DNA from: Planctomycetota bacterium
GTDB lineage: Bacteria > Planctomycetota > Planctomycetia > Pirellulales > Pirellulaceae
Assembly (NCBI GenBank): GCA_024276655.1
Contig: JAJRWU010000075.1
Coordinates: forward strand, 1 to 64,000
DNA: 64,000 nucleotides
Direction: 5' to 3'
The notes under the pieces were generated by a model. It saw only the letters and a list, made by a program, of their open reading frames with translations, was not told the DNA's origin and did no database searches. Made by a program: the position numbers and the translations under genes. How positions within the stretch are numbered: position 1 is the stretch's first letter; each line of letters opens with the position of its first letter. This document shows positions 1 to 8,846 of the stretch, one piece after another.

Positions 1-87
1 CACATTACGCCGCAAAAGCTGGGAAGATAAATTATCGAGGGTGTCGCCTGCTGCGGGGCCCACCAATAATTCAATCGAACTGCTCAC
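1..87 (-). CDS. partial CDS, N-terminus of an unrecognised protein
   Basis: A frame open from a GTG at 85-87 to the left window edge encodes about 29 residues beginning (V/M)SSSIELLVGPAAGDTLDNL. A purine-rich stretch (GAGGGT) lies about 10 bases before the GTG, and the frame follows the gene ending at 152 on the same strand, 64 bases upstream. The codons look like those of the neighbours. The fragment is too short to recognise, and chance is possible. Confidence 0.3.
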   Translation of the reverse strand, partial: MSSSIELLVGPAAGDTLDNLSSQLLRRNV

Positions 88-151
88 CTACTTGGCAACC
101 CTCGCCGGATAGTTCCCCAAAAGTGCAAAACTGGAACTTAGTTACGCTTCC

Positions 152-985
152 CTAGCGATTTCGGCGACGACGCATCGATCTTCGCGATGGCCGCCGCAAC
201 GGTTTTTCCGCCAGCGCCGCGCCAGGACCATCAAACCCGTAGTTCAATAGACGTAACTGGCTGCGTTTGACTGTTTTTCCTTCCGGAGAACGCACCACCG
301 AAGTGTGGTACACCACGCCTCCCGGGACGCCCTCACAGTGCAATTCGACGGTGGTTGTCGCGCCGGCGAAATTCCGGCTGGTGGTCTTTACCAATGCGGT
401 GCGTTTCATTTCCATGAGAACCCGATACGGCGTGCAGAGCGAAAGCGTCTGGACCGAAATTTCCGTGACCTCCCCATCGCGAACGATCTTCGTGGAGCGT
501 GCGAGCACATAGGGCGCCTGGTGCGCGGAAAACTGAATGCGGCTCACGCGGCGCATTCTCTCGCCGCGAATCATCACTTCTCGAACCTGCACGGGAAACG
601 ATTGGCCGTCGAGTTCAAAGACGGCGGCTTCGTCGACAATTTGGGTGTCGATGCTTTCGTTGGGCGACTCCCCCAAATAGCCGTACGAAACAGTTTTCGG
701 GGACGAGACAAAACGCTTTCCATTCACATTCGACACCACCTCGACCTTTAACTCGTATGTCTTTTCATCGACCGCCATCAAGATCGAAGTGATTTCCGAC
801 ACCGTGATTCCCGACAGCCGTCCTTGCAGATCGAAAGATTCCGTCACCACCTCCACTTTTTTCCACGCTTGGGGGGCAAACTTTCCCCAAGCATGATGCC
901 GCCGCAAGGCCGACAAATCGCTCTCGGCTTCAGCCAAGGCGACGAGGCTCGCCAGAAAAAAGATAGAAAGAGTCGCCCTGCGCAT
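152..985 (-). CDS. hypothetical secreted protein
   Basis: About 277 residues from the ATG at 985. The N-terminus MRRATLSIFFLASLVALAEA is a typical signal peptide (two Arg, hydrophobic core, Ala-x-Ala end), so the protein is probably exported. An in-frame ATG at 1036 would add 17 residues before the signal peptide; it has AAAGG about 10 bases upstream, so the start is not settled. The rest is a soluble, probably beta-rich domain without Cys pairs or catalytic motifs I recognise, followed by a basic C-terminal tail (RRPSRRSMRRRRNR). No family assigned. It stands alone on the minus strand, with a repeat-bearing gap on its 5' side. Confidence 0.6.
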   Translation of the reverse strand: MRRATLSIFFLASLVALAEAESDLSALRRHHAWGKFAPQAWKKVEVVTESFDLQGRLSGITVSEITSILMAVDEKTYELKVEVVSNVNGKRFVSSPKTVSYGYLGESPNESIDTQIVDEAAVFELDGQSFPVQVREVMIRGERMRRVSRIQFSAHQAPYVLARSTKIVRDGEVTEISVQTLSLCTPYRVLMEMKRTALVKTTSRNFAGATTTVELHCEGVPGGVVYHTSVVRSPEGKTVKRSQLRLLNYGFDGPGAALAEKPLRRPSRRSMRRRRNR

Positions 986-1256
986 GAGACCCGGCTTTAG
1001 AAAGTGTGTGCGGTATAGGTCGGACGCCCTTGCCATGTGAGGAGCCTTTCATGCCCAACGTTTTCGAAAAACGCCGCCGACCACCCCATAAGATACCCTA
1101 TTCGCCAACACTTTGCCTAGACTTCCATGGCGGCGTTTGAAGAATACGCCTTTCTCGGTTTCATCGACCCAAAAACAGCTCTACGGAGGGGTTTGTGGTA
1201 TGCTGGCGAGAGTGGTCACGATGCAAGCGTCAAAAAAATTGGCGTTCCAAACTTAG

Positions 1257-1357
1257 GCCGTGTCCCGAAACAAATTCCTGGCGGTAGCTCAAAAAGCCCG
1301 GCATTTTGAAAATGCCGGGCTTTTAATTCGGTATGTAAATTCGGAACGAGTCCTTTC
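1257..1357. repeat. palindromic repeat, family A (copy 1)
   Basis: A perfect hairpin core at 1291-1324 (AAAAGCCCGGCATTTT, one base, then its reverse complement) is flanked by imperfect outer arms (TGTCCCGAAACAAATT on the left; AATTCGGAACGAGTCC on the right). It fills much of the 1037-1420 gap between the secreted protein and the sigma gene. A core followed by T4 can act as an intrinsic terminator in either direction. Nine more copies lie in this window. Confidence 0.8.
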
Positions 1358-1420
1358 CTTCTCTCCCAAAAGTTCGGGCGGTCTTGTTTCTTCACTTTCT
1401 GTACGGCGATAATCGCTCTT

Positions 1421-2056
1421 ATGTGGCCAGAAGCGGAAACAACGAAGGCGTTGTTGGCAGCCGCTCGCGAGGGAGACCCGCGGGCTATCGACCAACTATT
1501 CGACCGGCATCGCGACGCCGTTCGACGTTTAGTGCATATGCGCCTCGACCGCAAACTCCAGCGGCGGCTCGATGTCAGCGATGTCGTGCAGGAGGTGCTC
1601 CTCACCGCCAGCCGACGTTTGGAGAAATATCTCGACGATCCGGCGATGCCGTTTCACCTCTGGTTGCGGCATATCGCGAAGGACCGCATCATCGACGCGC
1701 ATCGGCGGCACCGTGTTTCGGCAAAGCGGAGCATCGACCGCGAACAATACGCCGCCGCGCCGACACAAGACCACTCCACGCATCAGTTGGTCGCGTAACT
1801 ATGCGACCAAGAACTGACCCCCGCCGCCGCAGCCTCCATGCGGGAGTTGGTGCGGAGCTTTGAACTGGCGCTCGAACAGTTGGACGACCAAGACCGCGAA
1901 ATCGTGGTCATGCGGCATTACGAATATTTGACCAATACGGAAGTCGCGCTGGCGCTTTCGCTCAGCGAGCCAGCCGCCAGCATGCGCCACTTGCGCGCCA
2001 TGCGTCGACTAAAAACATTGTTGGGCTCTGCTTCTGGAGAGAGCCGCCGATCATAG
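1421..2056 (+). pseudogene. ECF sigma factor (Planctomycetaceae type), interrupted by an in-frame stop
   Basis: RNA polymerase sigma factor of the ECF group. Part 1 (1421-1798, 125 residues) has sigma region 2: a core-binding and -10-recognition helix around DVSDVVQEVLLTASRRLEKY and the WLRHIAKDRIIDAHRRH segment. A TAA at 1796-1798 ends it. The same frame continues without a gap into region 4 (ALEQLDDQDREIVVMRHYEYL ... LSLSEPAASMRHLRAMRRLK) up to the TAG at 2056. Both halves match one ~210-aa protein, so this is one gene with a nonsense change (CAA in place of TAA would restore it) or a base-call error. The first internal ATG for a separate region-4 protein is at 1838. It converges with the epimerase gene and overlaps it by 6 bases. 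No anti-sigma gene is adjacent. Confidence 0.75.
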
Positions 2057-3073
2057 CCAACCGTGTTCCAGGTACCAATCGCTGGTTTCCTGGATTGCCT
2101 GCTGGAGCGGCTTCTTCACTTGGAAGGAAAAATCTCGTTGCGCGGCTTCCGCGCAACAGGCCCACGACGAAGCGGTGGCTTCCACGATTTTATCGCGATT
2201 GAAAGAGGCCGGCCGGCCGCGAAGGCGGGCCAGCCACTCGTTTCCGGATGCCATCAGCATGGCCGCCGCCGCGGGAAGCGGAACGTTGGGCGCGAAAGGG
2301 CGGCGCAAGGTGCTGCGAATCATGCGGCCGAGTTGGGCGTAGTCGGGGTATTCATTGGCGGTGGCGAAGTACACGCCCAGCCCGCGATTCTCCGCGTTAT
2401 CGTTGCCGGGTTCGATGCGCCGCCCTTTGTCGGCCGCCAATAAAATGAGCTGCACGAGGTCGTCGACATGAATCAGCGAAAGCGGCGGAACAACAAAGCC
2501 GGCCATCGGATGAATGCGGAAACGGCGAATCGTTTGGAACATGGGCAGCGTTGTTCGATCGCGAGGTCCGAAAACAATGCCCGGGCGGACAATCGTCACG
2601 GGGCCGTGCTCCGCCCATTTTTCCGCCTCTTGCTCGCCGGCCCGTTTGCTGCGGCCGTAGTCGGAAATCGGGGCGGGCGCGTCCGACTCCACGCGCACCT
2701 GGCCCTTGGGAATCGGTCCGGCGGCGGCCACCGAGGAAACCAGCAACAGCAGCGGCGGCGTTGCATTTCCTTTGCCCAAGGCTTCCACCAGCAGCCGCAC
2801 GTATTCACCGTTCACGCGATCAAGATCTTCGCTCCGGCGGGCGCTAATTTTACCGGCCAAATGATAGACGACGTCGCGGTCGGCGCAGGCCGCCGCCAAC
2901 CCGTCGGCGTCGTCGAAAGGCGACACAACAAGTTCCACATCGCGTTGCCGCAGCCACTCGGTGTTTGAACCCTGGCGCACCAGGCAGCGAACCTCATTGC
3001 CCCGCCCCAACAGCGATGCAACGAGGTGGCCGCCAATAAAACCGGTGGCGCCCGTTACAAGTACTCGCGGCAT
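2051..3073 (-). CDS. NAD-dependent epimerase/dehydratase (extended SDR)
   Basis: 340 residues, the normal length for an extended short-chain dehydrogenase. The N-terminal Rossmann motif G8-A-T-G-F-I-G-G binds NAD(P). The active-site set is present: Ser113/Ser114 in LVSSVAAAG and Tyr139-x3-Lys143 in DYGRSKRAGE. HLAGKISA follows the usual strand 4. A PGIVFGPRD segment is typical of the NAD-dependent epimerase family, including HpnA-like and sterol-type dehydrogenases. The substrate cannot be read from the sequence; a nucleotide sugar or an isoprenoid-linked group are both possible. It is transcribed away from the GNAT gene and converges on the sigma gene. Confidence 0.85.
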   Translation of the reverse strand: MPRVLVTGATGFIGGHLVASLLGRGNEVRCLVRQGSNTEWLRQRDVELVVSPFDDADGLAAACADRDVVYHLAGKISARRSEDLDRVNGEYVRLLVEALGKGNATPPLLLLVSSVAAAGPIPKGQVRVESDAPAPISDYGRSKRAGEQEAEKWAEHGPVTIVRPGIVFGPRDRTTLPMFQTIRRFRIHPMAGFVVPPLSLIHVDDLVQLILLAADKGRRIEPGNDNAENRGLGVYFATANEYPDYAQLGRMIRSTLRRPFAPNVPLPAAAAMLMASGNEWLARLRGRPASFNRDKIVEATASSWACCAEAAQRDFSFQVKKPLQQAIQETSDWYLEHGWL

Positions 3074-3338
3074 GATTGAGAGGGCTCCTGGAAGAGGTTT
3101 GACGTTTCAGTTGCACAATGGCTGATCCAACGGAGGCCGGTCTTTTTGAGCAACGGCGTTTGGCGTCGGCGCCTGCTCGTATTGACGCCGCCCAGGTTGT
3201 ACATTGACGGCTTCCCATTGTATTCGTCGTATGGCTGGATCGCCAATCTTTTATCCAATTCGTGTAACCCCCTATATTCGACCGCCGCCAGTACAAATAT
3301 GCACCCGGTAGGCATCGCCCTTGAGGATTCTCCGCAGC

Positions 3339-4463
3339 ATGTCAAATCTATCGATTGTACGAGTCTCGGGACGCCGCCAGAGAAAGCAATTCCTGGAGCT
3401 TCCCTGGACGCTTTATCGATCGGACCCCAACTGGACGCCGCCGCTGAGAACCAATCAAAAAGAACTCGTCGGCTATAAACCGCATCCCTTCTACGATAAA
3501 GGCCAGGTCCAGACGTTCCTTGCCTTGCGCGATGGCCAACCTTGCGGCCGGGTGGCCGCGATCATCAACCCCGCGCATAACGAACGCCATCAAGAGCAAC
3601 GCGGATTCTTCGGCTTCTTCGAATCGATCGACGATCAGGAAGTCGCCAGCGGTCTGTTGGACGCCGCCCGGGAGTGGTTTCGCGAGAAGGATATGTCGTG
3701 TATGCGCGGGCCCTGTAATCCTTCGTTGAATTACGAATGCGGCCTATTGGTGGAAGGCTTCGATACGCCGCCCACCTTCATGATGACCTACAACCCGCCC
3801 TACTATGCGAAACTGATCGAAGGTTGTGGATTCGAAAAGTCCCAAGATCTCTACGCCTACTGGGGGGAAATGAAAGAGCTTGGCAAGCTGGACGAAAAAT
3901 TCTACACGATTTCCAAAATGGCGGCCGAACGATTCAACGTCACCACCCGCGGGATCGACACCTCGCGGTTTGTCTCGGAAGTGAAAATGTTTCTCGACAT
4001 TTACAATCGGTCGTTGGTGGGAACATGGGGCTTTGCGCCGATGTCGGACGCCGAAGTCGAACACTCGGCGCATTCACTGCGCCGCCTGATCGTTCCGGAA
4101 TTGACGGCCGTGGCGGAAGTGGAGGGCAAACCGGTGGGCGTTTGCTTTGGCCTGCTCGACTACAATCCTCGCATCAAACAAATCGACGGCCGCCTTTTTC
4201 CGTTCGGTTTTCTCAAACTCCTGAACGGCAAGCGAAAAATAAAAGCCGCCAGAATCTTGAGCACCAATGTGTTGCCCGAATACCAGAGTTGGGGAATCGG
4301 CTTGGTCGTGATGGCGAAATTACTGCCCGACGCAATCGAATGGGGTATCGAAACGGGTGAGTTTTCCTGGGTTCTGGAAAGCAATCATCTTTCTCGCAAG
4401 TCGTTGGAGCGGGCCGGTGTTGCGCGCAGCAAAACCTACCGACTCTACGACGCCCAAGTGTGA
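3339..4463 (+). CDS. GNAT-fold N-acyltransferase-like protein (YghO-like)
   Basis: 374 residues from the ATG at 3339 (MSNLSIVRV); an upstream in-frame TTG at 3321 is less likely. The protein resembles the long two-lobed acyltransferase-fold family to which E. coli YghO belongs: FLELPWTLYRSDPNWTPPL near the N-terminus, RGPCNPSLNYECGLLVEGF in the middle, and a C-terminal GNAT-like lobe with ILSTNVLPEYQSWGIG and SWVLESNHLSRKSLERAG (acyl-CoA-binding loop and the conserved Asn helix). The substrate is unknown. It is single-copy and divergent from the epimerase gene across a 265-base gap that must hold both promoters; I see no strong promoter there. Confidence 0.7.
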   Translation: MSNLSIVRVSGRRQRKQFLELPWTLYRSDPNWTPPLRTNQKELVGYKPHPFYDKGQVQTFLALRDGQPCGRVAAIINPAHNERHQEQRGFFGFFESIDDQEVASGLLDAAREWFREKDMSCMRGPCNPSLNYECGLLVEGFDTPPTFMMTYNPPYYAKLIEGCGFEKSQDLYAYWGEMKELGKLDEKFYTISKMAAERFNVTTRGIDTSRFVSEVKMFLDIYNRSLVGTWGFAPMSDAEVEHSAHSLRRLIVPELTAVAEVEGKPVGVCFGLLDYNPRIKQIDGRLFPFGFLKLLNGKRKIKAARILSTNVLPEYQSWGIGLVVMAKLLPDAIEWGIETGEFSWVLESNHLSRKSLERAGVARSKTYRLYDAQV

Positions 4464-4496
4464 TCTGCGATGAAAGCAGCAAGCGGCATATACGAC

Positions 4497-4622
4497 TAAG
4501 CATCGCTCGATAAATAACTGTCGCATTTGTGTAGCCATCGTCGCCAGACGGTGGGTGAGCGGTGAACCATCCCACTCTGGCGAGCATGGCTACGACACTA
4601 ATTTTCCGCTCGATGTTAAACG
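4497..4622. repeat. long imperfect palindrome
   Basis: The gap between the GNAT gene and the esterase gene holds two arms that pair: GTGTAGCCATCGTCGCCAGA (about 4535-4554) against TCTGGCGAGCATGGCTACGACAC (about 4575-4597), with outer segments CATCGCTCGATAAATAA and TTCCGCTCGATG also pairing. The structure spans about 125 bases and has no coding potential. It may be a MITE remnant or a bidirectional terminator between the two convergent genes. No second copy is seen in this window. Confidence 0.55.
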
Positions 4623-4704
4623 TTTTTTTTAATACACGTTACGATGTCGGCGCAGTAAAAACACGTTCTTCTGTGAGCGTGCTGTTTTTTTCATGTCTGC
4701 ACGT

Positions 4705-5643
4705 TCATTCAATCGTTGGCGGGCCCTGCAAATAGCCCAACTTGGTAAGGAAGCGGTCCAGGGCTTGGGTCGTTTTCACATAGGCGGAGCCGTCGCCCCG
4801 GCCATGGTTGAAGAAGCCGTGCTGGGCGCCTTCGTAGCCGATAAGTTCACACGCGTTGCCGGTTTCTTTCGTCTTCTCGGCGAACAGTTCGGCGGTTTTG
4901 TAGGCCACGGTGGTGTCGGCCTTGCCGTGCAGAATCAACGTGGGCGGTTGCCCGGCGGCGATATGATGATACGGCGAAATCACTTCAGGATCGGCGCCGA
5001 CGCGAGCCGGCATAGCGGCCATGCGTTTGGCGTCGAATGGCGAGTAGTCTCCGATGGGCGCCAACACCAACGCCGGATTAAACAGCACCAGGGCGTTTGG
5101 CCGCGAACTCACCGCCTTGTTTTCGCTCGACGCTTCCAGTCCTGGAACCACGCCCGTGCAAGCCGCCACATGCCCGCCGGCGGAACCGCCGCCAGCCGCG
5201 ATTCGAGCAGGATCGATCCCCAGACGCTTCGCATTTTCCCGGACCCAACGTACGGCCGATTTGCCATCGGTCACGCATTGAATGGCTTTCGTTCCGTGGC
5301 GGGAGCTCACGCGATAATCGGCGGTCATCGCGACCATGCCCCGCGAAGCCAAGTACCGGCATTGGTGCTCAAACTGCTTGGGAGTTCCGCCTTTCCATCC
5401 GCCACCGAAGAAAAACACCACGGCTGGCCGCCGGTCGGCGGCTTTGTGTCCGGCCGGTTCGAAAATGTACATTTGCAAAGCGACGTCGCCAATCGTTTTG
5501 TAAACTTCCGAGCGGGCGCCGGCGAACTTCAAGGGTGGCTGGGCGGCCTTTTTTTGAGCCACTGCGGCGCCTGGAGTCATGGCCAATACCAGCATCGCCA
5601 TTGCAACGCCAGCCAAAGTGTTTTTCATCAATTGTGCAGCCAT
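4705..5643 (-). CDS. secreted alpha/beta hydrolase (esterase/lipase, BD-FAE-like)
   Basis: 312 residues from the ATG at 5643, chosen because GAGGTG lies 7 bases upstream. A signal peptide follows (MKNTLAGVAMAMLVLAMTPGAAVAQ). The fold is that of the hormone-sensitive-lipase/BD-FAE group: oxyanion-hole motif FFFGGGW (His of the usual HGGGW replaced by Phe), nucleophile elbow G-G-S154-A-G-G-H, acid in HGKADTTV and base in EGAQHGFF. It probably cleaves esters on secreted or imported carbohydrates. It is the last gene of a minus-strand operon, 44 bases after the PPC gene, so it is likely co-expressed with the DUF1501 and PSCyt proteins. Confidence 0.85.
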   Translation of the reverse strand: MAAQLMKNTLAGVAMAMLVLAMTPGAAVAQKKAAQPPLKFAGARSEVYKTIGDVALQMYIFEPAGHKAADRRPAVVFFFGGGWKGGTPKQFEHQCRYLASRGMVAMTADYRVSSRHGTKAIQCVTDGKSAVRWVRENAKRLGIDPARIAAGGGSAGGHVAACTGVVPGLEASSENKAVSSRPNALVLFNPALVLAPIGDYSPFDAKRMAAMPARVGADPEVISPYHHIAAGQPPTLILHGKADTTVAYKTAELFAEKTKETGNACELIGYEGAQHGFFNHGRGDGSAYVKTTQALDRFLTKLGYLQGPPTIE

Positions 5644-5687
5644 CGTGTTACACCTCATTGGTTGGAATATGGGAACGGGTGGTCGGC

Positions 5688-7451
5688 TTATTTTTTCGCA
5701 CTCTCGGCCGCTGTCACGGTAAGCCAAGGCGCCTTAAAAGGAAGCCTTGAGCCAGCCAGCGTAAAACCGGCCACGTGTTTTAATTCTTTCTTGTCGGCGT
5801 CCTCTTTTTGTTCGCCCTTCTTTTTGACAGGCCGCCCCACGATTTGAAACACGCCGGAATAGGGAGCATTCCCGGCCGTGATTTTCTTCGCCGTGATTTT
5901 CAGCTTGACCGCCTTCGCCGTTTCTCCCTTGGCCGGCGAAAGAACCGGCGGCGCCTCAATGCCTTCCGGCAAACCGACCGCCGTGATTTCGATTTCGTCG
6001 GAAAAGCCATTTTGGCGTTCGATTTTTACGGGAATTTCGATCGTCTGGCCTTGTTTCACGACGAACGCATCGGCTTCGAGCGTGAGGGAAAAATCGGGCC
6101 GTGTCTCGCGCATCGAAAGGCGATACACATAGCGGAAGCCGCCGTTGCGGTGGAGATCTCGGATTTGCAGCGTGTGGGCGCCGGCGGTTTTGGCGGTGTA
6201 ATTCAAGACGGCGTCGCGTTTTCTGTTGGTGTCGTCGACTTCCGCCACACTCGCACCTTGAGGATCGAACAGGCGAAGATGCGGGTCGAGCGGGAAACCC
6301 AGCCGCCAAGCCGCCGCCTCGAACGAAACCTTTTGGCCCTTGGCGAGCGTGAACCGAAAGGCGTCGACATCGCCAGCGGTTTCAATCCTCCCTGAAACGA
6401 GCACCGGCAAGGTGACGTCCTGCGGATTTTCCCGGCTATTTTCTTCCGCAGCCACGAGCAACGGGAACTCGGTGCGAGGAAGCTCCAAGCCATTGGTCGA
6501 TTCATGATGAGCAACCAAGCCACTGTCTTTTTCCGCCCTTTCCGTTTCGATGGCTAACGCTTCGACTTCCACTTCCGCGCCAGCCGCCACGTTCCAACCG
6601 AACACGGTGAGCTTGGTTGGCGTTTCGCGACCGACCGCCAGCGGAAGTGCGTGGTCAAGAAAACCGCCGGTGGTGAGCGTCAGCCGGTACACATATTTTG
6701 CGTTGCCGGAAAATGCGATCGAGCTATTGGTTGCCGTGGGAAAGGCAAACACACGCACGATGAAGCGGCCATCGGCCGGCGCGGTGAACACGATTTGAGG
6801 ATCGTAGCCGCGGGTTTCATCGTTCTGAGCGAGCACGAATCCCGACTCCGAACAGAGTTGCAGAACGCCGTCCATGGGCGACTCCAACACCCGATTGGCA
6901 AGCAGCGACGCCACCAATGTCTGGCCCGCCTTGAGCGGCACGCGGTAGGCGTCGACATCTCCGGCTTTGTTGAGCCGTCCATTAACAACCACGGCGTTGA
7001 AGGCATTGTCCGTGTTGATTTCTTGAGCGTCTTTCACGGCGTTGTTGGGTTCCTTTTCCAGCACGTTCGCGGCGCGAGCCACCACGAATGGCCGAGGACG
7101 ACTCACGCCTTCGGCATCAACAATGCGCAACCAGTACACGCCCGGCGCGGCCTCTGGAGAAACCGCCACCTTGAAAACGCCTTTCTTCTCGGCCGCTTCT
7201 ATCGTCAACCCCGCGCGGTCGACCCAAAACGCGGGCGGCCAACGGGCGAACTTGCCCGTGGCCGTCACTTCCACGGTTTCGCCCACGCCTCCGCCGGCGG
7301 GAAAGGAATAATCCCAACTGGGCGGCGCCGCCATTGCCGACCCCGTGGAAAACAGCAAGATGGCCAACGACGCCAGGGCAATCGCCGAAAGGGCGAAGCC
7401 TCGAAGCGAGGAAGGATGCCAACCTGGGAGTGAACGCCAAACCATAATCAA
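5688..7451 (-). CDS. exported protein with PPC (bacterial pre-peptidase C-terminal) domains
   Basis: 587 residues. The N-terminal signal peptide has a hydrophobic run LSAIALASLAILLFSTGSAMA. At least two PPC-type beta-sandwich domains follow: one from about residue 130 (LEKEPNNAVKDAQEIN ... GRLNKAGDVDAYRVPLKAGQ) and one from about 345 (LPVLVSGRIETAGDVDAFRFTLAKGQ), with the characteristic EPN and GDVDxFxF signatures. The C-terminal part is another beta domain (TLEADAFVVKQGQTIEIPVKI). It has no catalytic site and is likely a cell-surface binding or adhesion module. It sits between DUF1501 (30 bases upstream) and the esterase, the usual planctomycete arrangement. Confidence 0.85.
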   Translation of the reverse strand: MIMVWRSLPGWHPSSLRGFALSAIALASLAILLFSTGSAMAAPPSWDYSFPAGGGVGETVEVTATGKFARWPPAFWVDRAGLTIEAAEKKGVFKVAVSPEAAPGVYWLRIVDAEGVSRPRPFVVARAANVLEKEPNNAVKDAQEINTDNAFNAVVVNGRLNKAGDVDAYRVPLKAGQTLVASLLANRVLESPMDGVLQLCSESGFVLAQNDETRGYDPQIVFTAPADGRFIVRVFAFPTATNSSIAFSGNAKYVYRLTLTTGGFLDHALPLAVGRETPTKLTVFGWNVAAGAEVEVEALAIETERAEKDSGLVAHHESTNGLELPRTEFPLLVAAEENSRENPQDVTLPVLVSGRIETAGDVDAFRFTLAKGQKVSFEAAAWRLGFPLDPHLRLFDPQGASVAEVDDTNRKRDAVLNYTAKTAGAHTLQIRDLHRNGGFRYVYRLSMRETRPDFSLTLEADAFVVKQGQTIEIPVKIERQNGFSDEIEITAVGLPEGIEAPPVLSPAKGETAKAVKLKITAKKITAGNAPYSGVFQIVGRPVKKKGEQKEDADKKELKHVAGFTLAGSRLPFKAPWLTVTAAESAKK

Positions 7452-7481
7452 CCTTTATCGATATGCGGCCAACAACAAACT

Positions 7482-8807
7482 CTACGACATCAACTCCGCG
7501 ATGGGCGTGGGGTCGGTGACCAAGCGGGCGGGCCGTCCCTCTGGCGTGAAAAGAATTTTATTGGGCTCGATGCCCAACTTGGCGTAGACCGTCGAGACAA
7601 AATTCTCCGGCGACAACACCCGTTCCACCGCCGTGTAGCCTTGGCGGTCGGTGGCGCCGAGCACCAGCCCCCGTGGAGTTCCGCCGCCCGCCATCATGAC
7701 CGACATCGCGTTGGACCAATGGTCGCGCCCGCCCCGGCTGTTGACTTTCGGCGTGCGGCCGAATTCGCCCAGCGCCAGCACGAGCGTGGTTTCCAACAGG
7801 CCCAGTCGGTCGAGGTCTTCGAGCAGCGCGCCGACGGTATGTTCAAAGGGCGGCAGTTTCGTATTCAGGGCGTTGAAAATATCGCCGTGATGGTCCCAAC
7901 CGCCTTGGTTCAAGGTGATGAAAGGCACGCCCGCCTGCACCAGGCGGCGAGCCAGCAGCGCGCGTTGCCCGAAGGCGTTGCGGCCGTAGTGCTCCCGCAC
8001 TTTGTCGGGTTCGCGGTGAATATCGAAGGCGCGTTGTGCATCGGGCGAGGTGATGATTTCTCGCCCTTGCTGGTAGAATTCATCAAGCTCCAAGACCGGG
8101 TCGCCGGCGGTGGCGTCGTGCAAACGAACGAGTTGATCGACGCTCTTTCGCAGTGCCCGCCGACTGTTGAAACGCGGCTCCAGCAAACCCTCAGGCAGTG
8201 CGACATCGCGCACGCGAAAGCCGGCGCGGTTGGGGTCGCCGCCCACGACGAACGGCCCATACTTGCCGCCCAGAAAATTGGGGCCGCCCGAACGCGTCAT
8301 GCTCGGCAGCGAAAAATAGCCTGGCAGCCCGGCCGGAGCGGTCAATTCATGCGCCGCCATCGAACCCATGCTGGGGTGGAAACTGACAAACGCACCGCAG
8401 CCGACCGGAATCCGCGGCGGCGCGCCGGTCATCATATAGTGATTGCCCGCGCCATGATTACCTTGATTGTGCCGAATCGATCGGATCACGGTCAGTTTGT
8501 CGGCCAACGACGCCAACTTGGTCATGTGTTGGGAGAAGGCCACGCCGGGGATTTTTGTCGAGATCGTCGAGTACGAGCCGCGAATTTCAACCGGCGCTCC
8601 AGGCTTGGGGTCGAATGTTTCGTAGTGCGTGGGGCCGCCGTCCATCCAGATCAAAATGCAACTCTTGGCCGTTGCCCGGCGTTGGCCCTTGCCGGCGGCG
8701 CGCAGACTCTCCACCAGCGACAGTCCAAACGGGCCGCCCAAACCGAGCTTCAACGCATGGCGCCGTGAAACACCTGGGCAACTCATTGGCTTCCCTTGTT
8801 GCATCAT
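7482..8807 (-). CDS. DUF1501 family protein (alkaline-phosphatase-fold, Tat-exported)
   Basis: 441 residues. The N-terminus has a twin-arginine-like segment (SRRHALKLGLGGPFGLSL), suggesting Tat export. The body carries DUF1501 hallmarks: CILIWMDGGPTHYETFDPKP, the HNQGNHGAGNHYMMTG segment, NQGGWDHHGDIF, ALGEFGRTPKVN and GRDHWSNAMSV, which form the metal-binding set of the alkaline phosphatase/sulfatase superfamily. The substrate is unknown. In planctomycetes this family is nearly always next to a PSCyt/PSD1 gene, as here (40 bases downstream of it). The start at 8807 gives MMQQGKPMSCPG; a start at the ATG of MSCPG is also possible. Confidence 0.9.
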   Translation of the reverse strand: MMQQGKPMSCPGVSRRHALKLGLGGPFGLSLVESLRAAGKGQRRATAKSCILIWMDGGPTHYETFDPKPGAPVEIRGSYSTISTKIPGVAFSQHMTKLASLADKLTVIRSIRHNQGNHGAGNHYMMTGAPPRIPVGCGAFVSFHPSMGSMAAHELTAPAGLPGYFSLPSMTRSGGPNFLGGKYGPFVVGGDPNRAGFRVRDVALPEGLLEPRFNSRRALRKSVDQLVRLHDATAGDPVLELDEFYQQGREIITSPDAQRAFDIHREPDKVREHYGRNAFGQRALLARRLVQAGVPFITLNQGGWDHHGDIFNALNTKLPPFEHTVGALLEDLDRLGLLETTLVLALGEFGRTPKVNSRGGRDHWSNAMSVMMAGGGTPRGLVLGATDRQGYTAVERVLSPENFVSTVYAKLGIEPNKILFTPEGRPARLVTDPTPIAELMS

Positions 8808-8846
8808 GATTTGCTTCCCATATTCAACAGACTTGATTTCAAGAGG

